NCBI GenBank assembly: GCA_945637225.1 | Contig: CALZDE010000100.1 | Location: 1-7,424 of the forward strand | DNA from: an uncultured Selenomonadaceae bacterium | Lineage (GTDB): Bacteria; Bacillota; Negativicutes; Selenomonadales; Selenomonadaceae | DNA: 7,424 nt | Direction: 5' to 3' | Shown here: in pieces, positions 1 to 5,443 of the stretch | How the letters are laid out: every line of letters starts with the position of its first letter | Numbering within the stretch: position 1 is the stretch's first letter | Notes under the pieces: model-generated | Seen by the model: only the letters and a program-made list of their open reading frames with translations | Told to the model about the DNA's origin: nothing | Databases searched by the model: none | Translations under genes and position numbers: made by a program

Positions 1-79
1 TGCCCAAACTGCCAAAAATTCCGATATCATCATGGAGTTCTTGGCAGCTATGGGCTGGAATCAGGGTTATGCAGCATAA
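1..79 (+). CDS. C-terminal fragment of an unrecognised upstream gene
   Basis: The frame beginning at base 2 is open from the left edge to a TAA at 77-79 and encodes about 25 residues, ending in MEFLAAMGWNQGYAA. The other two + frames are also open across this short stretch. I prefer this frame because its codons (GCT, ATG, GGC, TGG, CAG, GGT, GCA) resemble those of the downstream genes and because its stop falls just where the sequence turns AT-rich. The tail is amphipathic with no recognisable motif, so the family cannot be named. A glycogen-related gene such as glgA would be a natural neighbour, but nothing visible supports that. There is no convincing terminator after it, so read-through into glgC is possible. 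Confidence 0.45.
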   Translation, partial: AQTAKNSDIIMEFLAAMGWNQGYAA

Positions 80-144
80 AAGTTGTAAAGTGCTGTCACC
101 TTTGTAAAACCCAAAAAAATAATTTCACAAATTTTTAAAATATT

Positions 145-171
145 TTGGAAAAAAAGAAGGATTTTTCTAAT
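145..171 (+). promoter_or_regulatory. Weak candidate sigma-A promoter for glgC
   Basis: TTGGAA at 145-150 (4 of 6 to the -35 consensus) is followed 15 bp later by TCTAAT at 166-171 (5 of 6 to the -10 consensus). The spacer is shorter than the optimal 17 bp, and the whole region is so AT-rich that chance matches are expected. It would give a leader of about 50 nt before glgC. The gap from 80 to 228 holds nothing else I can name. Treat this as a guess. Confidence 0.25.
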
Positions 172-214
172 AAATATTGAAGTATCTATGTAGAAGTAAT
201 TCTTAATAGGATAC

Positions 215-222
215 AGGGGTGA
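215..222 (+). promoter_or_regulatory. glgC ribosome binding site
   Basis: AGGGGTGA lies 6 nt before the ATG at 229 and is a good match to the Shine-Dalgarno sequence. It fixes the glgC start, because no other in-frame start codon is suitably placed. Confidence 0.85.
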
Positions 223-228
223 ATAGTT

Positions 229-1362
229 ATGAGTAAAAATAAATGTCTGGCCATGATTTTAGCAGGCGGTCAGGGTAGCCGTCTGAAGGCTTTGACTAAG
301 AATGTTGCAAAACCAGCAGTTCCATTCGGTGGCAAATACAGAATTATTGATTTCCCGCTCTCTAACTGTGCAAATTCTGGTATTGATACAGTAGGTGTTG
401 CTACTCAGTATCGTCCATTGGAGTTACATACCTATTTAGGTACTGGTAATGCATGGGATTTGGACAAGAGAGATGGCGGTGTTTTCATTCTGCCTCCATA
501 TGCTCGTGAGAAGGGTGCAGACTGGTATAAGGGCACCGCAGATGCTATTTATCAGAACTTGAATTTCATTGATACTGTAGACCCAGATTATGTACTGATT
601 CTTTCTGGTGACCATATCTACACAATGGATTATGCTAAGATGCTGGCAGCACACAAGGAGCGTAACGCTGATGCTACTATTGGTGTATTTGAGGTTCCTT
701 GGGACGAGGCTCCACGTTTTGGTATTATGAACACCGATACCAGTGATGGCCGTATCATTGAGTTTGAAGAGAAGCCAGCACAGCCAAAGTCCAACTTGGC
801 TTCCATGGGTATTTATATTTTCAGCCGTGACCTGCTGGATAAGTATCTGAAGGAAGATGCTGAGGAAGAAGGCTCTGAGCATGACTTCGGCAAGAACATC
901 ATTCCTAAGATGTTAAAGGACAACCGTCGTATGTATTCCTATGCTTTTGAAGGCTATTGGAAGGATGTAGGAACTATCGAAAGCCTGTGGCAGGCAAATA
1001 TGGACTTCCTTGAGGATGAGCCACCTTTCGAGCTTTCCAGCGACTGGAGAATTTATTCCTCCAATCCATCCCTGCCACCACAGTACATTGGTCCAGATGC
1101 TAAGGTAAGCCGTTCTATGATTAATGAAGGCTCCATGATTCTGGGTGAGGTTGAGCATTCCATGCTGTCCTCCGGTGTTAAGGTAGGTAAGAACGCTAAG
1201 GTTACCAATTCCGTAATTCTGCCATTTGCAGTAATTGAGGATGGTGCAGTAGTTGACCATGCTATCGTAGCTCAGCACAGCGTAATCAAGGCTGGTGCTA
1301 AGGTAGAGGGCAAGCCAGGCGAAATTCTCGTTATTCCTGAGAAGACCGTAGTAGAGGCTTAA
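229..1362 (+). CDS. glgC: Glucose-1-phosphate adenylyltransferase (ADP-glucose pyrophosphorylase), catalytic subunit GlgC
   Basis: This cytosolic enzyme makes ADP-glucose and pyrophosphate from ATP and glucose-1-phosphate, the committed step of bacterial glycogen synthesis. The 377-residue length fits the Bacillota type, which is shorter than the roughly 430-residue enterobacterial form. The nucleotidyltransferase domain covers about residues 7-260. It has the glycine-rich loop LAGGQGSRL (11-19), KPAVPFGGKYRIIDF (28-42), the metal-binding aspartate in SGDHIY (D128), the glucose-1-phosphate site motif FEEKP (179-183, K182) and the YWKDVGTI motif (243-250). The C-terminal third is a left-handed beta helix with hexapeptide-type repeats (about 285-370). 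All catalytic residues I can check are present, so this subunit should be active. It precedes glgD by a short gap without a terminator, so the two are probably co-transcribed and form a heteromeric enzyme. Confidence 0.97.
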   Translation: MSKNKCLAMILAGGQGSRLKALTKNVAKPAVPFGGKYRIIDFPLSNCANSGIDTVGVATQYRPLELHTYLGTGNAWDLDKRDGGVFILPPYAREKGADWYKGTADAIYQNLNFIDTVDPDYVLILSGDHIYTMDYAKMLAAHKERNADATIGVFEVPWDEAPRFGIMNTDTSDGRIIEFEEKPAQPKSNLASMGIYIFSRDLLDKYLKEDAEEEGSEHDFGKNIIPKMLKDNRRMYSYAFEGYWKDVGTIESLWQANMDFLEDEPPFELSSDWRIYSSNPSLPPQYIGPDAKVSRSMINEGSMILGEVEHSMLSSGVKVGKNAKVTNSVILPFAVIEDGAVVDHAIVAQHSVIKAGAKVEGKPGEILVIPEKTVVEA

Positions 1363-1414
1363 TTAGTGATTATTTATTGATTGACTGTATGCGGTCTGGG
1401 TTGTAAATATTAGC

Positions 1415-1436
1415 TGCATAGCTGATCACTTATGCA
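1415..1436. repeat. Near-perfect 22-bp palindrome between glgC and glgD
   Basis: The arms TGCATA (1415-1420) and TATGCA (1431-1436) flank a self-complementary TGATCA core (1423-1428). Of the 11 symmetric base pairs, only two positions break strict Watson-Crick symmetry: one G-T and one C-C. A looser outer stem, TGCGG (1390-1394) with CCGCA (1443-1447), could enclose it. No T-tract follows, so it is not an intrinsic terminator. It could be an operator for a dimeric regulator or an intercistronic mRNA hairpin. The symmetry is directly visible; any function is inference. Confidence 0.5.
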
Positions 1437-1456
1437 ATTGCCCCGCAGCAGAAAGA

Positions 1457-1462
1457 TTGGAG
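1457..1462 (+). promoter_or_regulatory. glgD ribosome binding site, deciding a TTG start
   Basis: TTGGAG contains the core GGAG at 1459-1462, 9 nt before a TTG at 1472. A longer reading beginning with the TTG at 1457 would place the start codon on top of this site and leave it without a Shine-Dalgarno sequence. The start at 1472 is therefore preferred. Confidence 0.7.
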
Positions 1463-1471
1463 CTGATCATT

Positions 1472-2578
1472 TTGAATAACATGATGGGTATTATAAAGCT
1501 GGATAGTCCTATTTCTAAGATGAAAGAGTTGTGCGAGAGCCGTCCAGTAGCTTCTTTACCAATTGCAGGCCGTTATCGCCTGATTGACTTTGCACTGTCC
1601 AACATGGTTAATGCTGGTATTAGCAGTGTTGGTATTCTTCTTTCCGATAAGGCACGTTCTATTTTCGACCATCTCCGTTCCGGTAAGGACTGGGATCTGG
1701 CTCGTCATCGTGAGGGTATGTACTACATGCCTAGCGAGTCCAGCGATGGCCGCGCTCCTATTGGCAATCTGTCCGGTCTGTATAACAATCTGGACTTCAT
1801 TGAGCATTCTCCAGCTGATTACGTACTGCTTTCCAATGCAGATACCGTATTCAACATTGATTATAATCCTGTTCTTGAGTATCATCAGTCCACTGGTGCA
1901 GACATTACTCTGGTTTACTACAAGACTAAGACTGAGCGTGATGGCTTAGCTTCTGTTCTGAAGGTAGCTGAGAGCGGTCTGGTAAAGGATGTTGCTAAGC
2001 AGCCTAAGGCTGAGGCTGGCGCATGTGTAGGCATGGGCGTTTACATCATGGCTAAGGAAGTATTTATCAATCTGGTAAAGACTGCCTTTGAGCGTGGCGG
2101 CACTGACTTCATGCTCGATGGTATTATCCGTCGTGCTGATGAGTACACTATCTATGCTTATGAGCATAAGGGCTATGTAGCTCGTGTAAACAGTGTTGGT
2201 GCATACTTCACTGCAAGCATGGATGTACGCAAGCCAGAGATTTGGGAAGAGCTGTTCATGGGTGAGAATGTAATCTATACTCAGCGCAAGGATGCAGTTC
2301 CTGTTCAGTACAAGGCTACTGCTGTTGTTAAGGATTCCCTGATTGCAAATGGCTGCGAGATTCGTGGTACTGTTGAGAATTCCATTCTTTTCCGTGGCGT
2401 AAAGGTAGCTGAGGGTGCTGTTATTAAGAATTCTATCGTAATGCAGCATGTTACCTTGGGCGAGGGTGCTACTATTGAGAATGCAATCTGCGACAAGAAT
2501 GTTGTTATCAGCGATGGCAAGGTTCTGAAGGGTGCAGAAAACTATCCTCTCATTGTTAGCAAGAATGCAAAGATTTAA
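1472..2578 (+). CDS. glgD: GlgD, non-catalytic or regulatory subunit of ADP-glucose pyrophosphorylase
   Basis: This is a 368-residue paralogue of the preceding GlgC. The TTG start gives an N-terminus MNNMMGIIK, resembling the M-x-N-x-MGII start usual in GlgD, and has a ribosome binding site 9 nt upstream; ATG codons at 1481 and 1484 are weaker alternatives. It keeps the fold (AGRYRLIDFALSN at 32-44, the ACVGMGVYIM segment and a C-terminal left-handed beta helix). It lacks the glycine-rich nucleotide loop of GlgC: the segment after MGII reads KLDSPISKMKEL and has no GGxGxRL. The GlgC SGDHIY motif is replaced by SNADTV (121-126, D124). In studied Bacillota, GlgD alone has little or no activity but changes the kinetics of GlgC in a mixed tetramer, and the missing loop here agrees with that. 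An intrinsic terminator follows, so glgCD looks like one transcription unit. Confidence 0.93.
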   Translation: MNNMMGIIKLDSPISKMKELCESRPVASLPIAGRYRLIDFALSNMVNAGISSVGILLSDKARSIFDHLRSGKDWDLARHREGMYYMPSESSDGRAPIGNLSGLYNNLDFIEHSPADYVLLSNADTVFNIDYNPVLEYHQSTGADITLVYYKTKTERDGLASVLKVAESGLVKDVAKQPKAEAGACVGMGVYIMAKEVFINLVKTAFERGGTDFMLDGIIRRADEYTIYAYEHKGYVARVNSVGAYFTASMDVRKPEIWEELFMGENVIYTQRKDAVPVQYKATAVVKDSLIANGCEIRGTVENSILFRGVKVAEGAVIKNSIVMQHVTLGEGATIENAICDKNVVISDGKVLKGAENYPLIVSKNAKI

Positions 2579-2600
2579 ACAATTTAAAATTTAAAAAAGT

Positions 2601-2644
2601 GAGGTCTGCGAGGTAAAAAAAGTGCTTTGCAGGTCTCTTTTTTT
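2601..2644 (+). terminator. Intrinsic terminator after glgD
   Basis: A stem pairs 2601-2614 (starting GAGGTCTGC) with 2624-2637 (GCAGGTCTC at its end). It contains several G-U pairs and has an A-rich loop at 2615-2623. Seven T residues follow immediately (2638-2644). An A-run at 2593-2598 on the other side could allow weak activity on the opposite strand. It sits 23 nt after the glgD stop and ends just before the -35 box of the next promoter. Confidence 0.85.
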
Positions 2645-2645
2645 A

Positions 2646-2674
2646 TTTACAATTATCAATTAGTATGATATAAT
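2646..2674 (+). promoter_or_regulatory. Strong sigma-A promoter with extended -10 for glgP
   Basis: TTTACA (2646-2651, 5 of 6 to the -35 consensus) is separated by exactly 17 bp from a perfect TATAAT (2669-2674). A TG dinucleotide at 2666-2667 gives the extended -10 form TGATATAAT. The predicted start of transcription is near 2681, giving a leader of about 136 nt before glgP. This is by far the best promoter in the window. It implies glgP, and probably glgB, are expressed independently of glgCD. Confidence 0.82.
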
Positions 2675-2680
2675 ATAAAA

Positions 2681-2748
2681 GGCTGCATGGTTTATTCTTG
2701 ATTTTAGTGTGATAAACAGTCATCAACCCCTAAGATGATAGATGCGGC
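2681..2748 (+). promoter_or_regulatory. Predicted structured 5' leader RNA of glgP (three-helix junction)
   Basis: Three nested pairings are visible. P1 pairs GCTGCAT (2682-2688) with ATGCGGC (2742-2748), including one G-U. P2 pairs GTTTAT (2690-2695) with ATAAAC (2712-2717). P3 pairs TCATC (2720-2724) with GATGA (2734-2738), with a 9-nt loop that includes CCCCTA. P1 would begin one nucleotide after the predicted transcript start and is followed by only four T residues, so it is a weak terminator at best. I do not recognise a known riboswitch consensus. It could be a stability hairpin, an attenuator or a regulatory leader. The base pairing is seen; function is inference. Confidence 0.4.
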
Positions 2749-2800
2749 TTTTACATAAAATTTATTGAAGAAAATCAAAAATCAACGAGAGAATACGAAT

Positions 2801-2805
2801 AGGAG
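2801..2805 (+). promoter_or_regulatory. glgP ribosome binding site, deciding the ATG start
   Basis: AGGAG lies 11 nt before the ATG at 2817. An in-frame GTG at 2805 overlaps this site and would have no Shine-Dalgarno sequence of its own, so the start at 2817 is preferred. Confidence 0.8.
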
Positions 2806-2816
2806 TGAAGTCCCAC

Positions 2817-5282
2817 ATGTTATTATCCCATGATATTGAGACAACTAAGCCTGAGTTAGAGGAAAGAATTATTCAGACTGCTATGATTAAGTATGGCCGT
2901 GAAGTAAGCGACCTGACTAATCACGAGCTGTATGTTATTATTGCAGAGGTAGCTAAGCAGTATACTGCTGAGAACTGGATTGCTACCAACAAGGCTTATG
3001 CTAAGAACGACAATAAGCAGGTTTATTATTTCTCCATTGAGTTCCTGATTGGCCGTCTTCTGAATACCAATCTGCTGAACCTGGATATTAAGAATTCCCT
3101 GAAGTCCCTGATGGCTGATTATCCTGATATGCCTCATCTGCATGACCTCTATGATGAGGAGCCTGATGCTGGTCTGGGTAATGGTGGTCTGGGCCGTCTG
3201 GCAGCATGCTTCATTGATTCCATGGCTTCCCTGGGCCTGCCTGCTCATGGCTGTGGTATCCGCTATCAGTATGGTCTGTTCGAGCAGAAGATCATTAACG
3301 GCAACCAGGTTGAGATTCCTGATAACTGGCTCCGTAATGGCTTCGTTTGGGAGTTCCGTAAGCCAAGCCGTTCTGTAAATGTACGTTTCGGCGGTAATGC
3401 TTACATGAAGAAGAACGAGGAGACTGGCGAATTAGAGCTGGCTCATGAGAACTACACTGAGGTACTGGCTGTTCCTTATGATGTACCTGTAGTTGGTTAT
3501 CTGAATCGTACCGTAAACACCCTGCGCCTGTGGAATGCTGAGATTAAGACTGACTTCTCCGACATGGCTACCTTAAATCAGGAGCAGATTCATAAGCGTA
3601 ATGCACATCGTAACTGGGTAAACAGCATTACTCAGTATCTGTACCCAGATGACAGTACCTTCGAGGGCCGCAAGCTCCGTCTGGTACAGGAGTATTTCTT
3701 CGTATCCGCTGGTGTTCAGAGTATCATCCGTACCTACAAGAGAACTCACAAGGATCTTTATGATTTCTCTGACAAGATTGCTATCCATATCAACGATACC
3801 CATCCAGCACTGTGCGTAGCAGAGCTCATGCGTATTCTGGTTGATGAAGAGGAGATGGACTGGTCCACTGCTTGGGATATCGTAGTAAATACCTGCGGTT
3901 ACACCAACCATACCATCATGCCTGAGGCACTGGAGAAGTGGGGCGTTGACCTGATGAAGGAACTGCTGCCACGTATCTACATGATCATTGACGAGATTAA
4001 CCGCCGTCACCTCGATGAGGTTCGTGAGGCTTATCCTAATGATGAAGAGCGTGTACGTGAGCTGTCTATCATTCAGGACGGTCAGGTTCACATGGCTCGC
4101 CTGTCCATCGTTGGTTCTCACAGCGTAAACGGTGTTGCTAAGCTCCATACTGAAATCTTAAAGAGCACTACTCTGCATAAGTTCTATGAGTACTATCCAG
4201 AGAAGTTCAACAACAAGACCAATGGTATTACCCATCGCCGCTGGCTGTTAGTTGCTGATAACGAGCTGGCTCATCTGATTGACAGCCGTCTGACCCGTGC
4301 TTGGAGACATGATGTACAGCATTCCCTGGCTAAGATCATGCAGTTCATTGATGATCCTAAGTTCCAGAAGGATATTGCAAAGGTTAAGTCCATCCGTAAG
4401 CGCGCTCTGGCTCAGTATGTACAGCAGCACAACAAGATTAAGATCAGCACTAAGTCCATATTCGATATTCAGGTTAAGCGTATTCATTCCTACAAGCGTC
4501 AGCTGATGAATATCCTGCATATCATGTATGTATATGATCAGATTAAGAATCATGGCTACAAGATGCAGCATCCTGTTACCTGCTTCTTCGGCGGTAAGGC
4601 AGCTTCTGCTTACTATGTAGCTAAGGAGACTATCCGTCTGATTAATGCTGTTGCTGATAAGGTAAACAACGATCCAGACGTTAAGGATATGCTGAAGGTT
4701 GTATTCTTAGAGAACTTCTGCGTATCTCTTGGTGAGCTGGTATATCCTGCTGCTGATGTCAGTGAGCAGATTTCCACCGCTTCCAAGGAGGCATCCGGTA
4801 CTGGTAACATGAAGTTCATGATGAACGGTGCTATCACTCTGGGTACCCTTGACGGTGCTAACATCGAAATTCGCGATGAAGTTGGCGACGAGAACTGCGT
4901 AATCTTCGGCCTGCGTTCCAACGAGGTCCTGAACTACTACGCAAATGGTAATTATTCTGCATGGGATGAGTACAACAACAATCCAATGGCTAAGGCAGTT
5001 ATGAACATGCTGACCGATGGCACCTTTGGTGATTTCCATTCCCTGTATGATTATCTGCTGAATTCCAACGATGAGTTCTTCATTCTGAAGGATCTGCCTG
5101 CTTATGCTGAGGCTCGTAAGGAAATAGTTCGCCGTTACATGGATAAGACTGCTTGGGTTAAGTCCTGTATCATAAATATTGCACGTTCCGGTATTTTCTC
5201 CTCTGACCGTACCATTGCTGAGTACGCTAAGGATATCTGGGATGTAAAGCCAGTTGACGTACAGCCACTGACTCATGAGTAA
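2817..5282 (+). CDS. glgP: Glycogen/starch/alpha-glucan phosphorylase
   Basis: This PLP-dependent GT35 enzyme cleaves the alpha-1,4 chain ends of glycogen with phosphate and releases glucose-1-phosphate. The 821-residue length is normal for the family. The visible landmarks run in the expected order: SIEFLIGRLL (from S73), GLGNGGLGR (119-127), HINDTHP (324-330), NKTNGITHRRW, VKRIHSYKR (553-561), FFGGKAA, and the cofactor motif EASGTGNMK (658-666), where K666 should carry pyridoxal phosphate. One small departure is serine at 558, where many family members have glutamate (RIHEYKR); some bacterial relatives also vary here. The gene has its own strong promoter and a long leader, and is followed by glgB across a gap without a clear terminator or promoter. 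Its product, glucose-1-phosphate, is the substrate of GlgC, so the cluster encodes both storage and release. Codon use is strongly biased (AAG, CTG, CGT, GGT), suggesting good expression. Confidence 0.97.
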   Translation: MLLSHDIETTKPELEERIIQTAMIKYGREVSDLTNHELYVIIAEVAKQYTAENWIATNKAYAKNDNKQVYYFSIEFLIGRLLNTNLLNLDIKNSLKSLMADYPDMPHLHDLYDEEPDAGLGNGGLGRLAACFIDSMASLGLPAHGCGIRYQYGLFEQKIINGNQVEIPDNWLRNGFVWEFRKPSRSVNVRFGGNAYMKKNEETGELELAHENYTEVLAVPYDVPVVGYLNRTVNTLRLWNAEIKTDFSDMATLNQEQIHKRNAHRNWVNSITQYLYPDDSTFEGRKLRLVQEYFFVSAGVQSIIRTYKRTHKDLYDFSDKIAIHINDTHPALCVAELMRILVDEEEMDWSTAWDIVVNTCGYTNHTIMPEALEKWGVDLMKELLPRIYMIIDEINRRHLDEVREAYPNDEERVRELSIIQDGQVHMARLSIVGSHSVNGVAKLHTEILKSTTLHKFYEYYPEKFNNKTNGITHRRWLLVADNELAHLIDSRLTRAWRHDVQHSLAKIMQFIDDPKFQKDIAKVKSIRKRALAQYVQQHNKIKISTKSIFDIQVKRIHSYKRQLMNILHIMYVYDQIKNHGYKMQHPVTCFFGGKAASAYYVAKETIRLINAVADKVNNDPDVKDMLKVVFLENFCVSLGELVYPAADVSEQISTASKEASGTGNMKFMMNGAITLGTLDGANIEIRDEVGDENCVIFGLRSNEVLNYYANGNYSAWDEYNNNPMAKAVMNMLTDGTFGDFHSLYDYLLNSNDEFFILKDLPAYAEARKEIVRRYMDKTAWVKSCIINIARSGIFSSDRTIAEYAKDIWDVKPVDVQPLTHE

Positions 5283-5312
5283 TATCAATACAGAAGAACA
5301 TTGTTAATTATT

Positions 5313-5344
5313 TTTCGCTGGTGGGAGCAATCCTGCCAGCGGAA
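5313..5344 (+). promoter_or_regulatory. GNRA-capped hairpin between glgP and glgB
   Basis: CGCTGGTGGGA (5316-5326) pairs without a break to TCCTGCCAGCG (5331-5341) over 11 bp, including two G-U pairs, and closes a GCAA tetraloop (5327-5330) of the stable GNRA type. Three further outer pairs (5313-5315 with 5342-5344, one a G-U) are possible. It begins about 30 nt after the glgP stop. There is no U-tract on its 3' side on either strand, so it is not a standard intrinsic terminator. A role in protecting the 3' end of glgP or in processing a glgP-glgB transcript is plausible. Confidence 0.65.
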
Positions 5345-5347
5345 TTT

Positions 5348-5371
5348 AATACATATTTGAATACATATTTG
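5348..5371. repeat. Tandem 12-bp direct repeat upstream of glgB
   Basis: Two exact, abutting copies of AATACATATTTG occupy 5348-5359 and 5360-5371. The unit is a little over one helical turn, so two copies would present the same face to a binding protein. It could equally be a recent slippage duplication in an AT-rich spacer. No good promoter hexamers are positioned around it. Confidence 0.8.
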
Positions 5372-5427
5372 AAGTAAGAAAAGGTTACCGGGATTTTTCA
5401 GGGATGAATTTCCAAGTATTTTGTATC

Positions 5428-5434
5428 GAGGGGG
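5428..5434 (+). promoter_or_regulatory. glgB ribosome binding site
   Basis: GAGGGGG lies 9 nt before the ATG at 5444 and supports that start. Confidence 0.85.
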
Positions 5435-5443
5435 AATCACTAA

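Noticed and set aside
84..98. TGTAAAGTGCTGTCA, resembling a catabolite response (cre) element
   Set aside because: It is 15 nt rather than the usual 14, lacks the central CG and does not keep dyad symmetry.
111..148. CCAAAA ... TTTTGG inverted repeat upstream of glgC
   Set aside because: It is only 6 bp with a long AT-rich loop and no following T-run. In such AT-rich sequence it is expected by chance.
436..882. Long open frames on the - strand opposite glgC, and likewise at 1946-2449, 3573-4148, 4707-5288 and 6119-6838
   Set aside because: They mirror the biased codon use of the real genes: rare TTA, CTA and TCA codons on the + strand remove stops from the opposite strand. None has a ribosome site I can see or a recognisable protein motif, and each lies inside a conserved enzyme gene.
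1381..1409. Possible promoter for glgD: TTGACT followed 17 bp later by TAAATA
   Set aside because: The -35 box is good (5 of 6), but every -10 candidate is poor or badly spaced, and no terminator separates glgC from glgD. Read-through is the simpler view.
2742..2752. Leader P1 helix plus TTTT read as a transcription attenuator
   Set aside because: Four T residues and a 7-bp closing helix with a multibranched interior are too weak to call a terminator; kept only as a structured leader.
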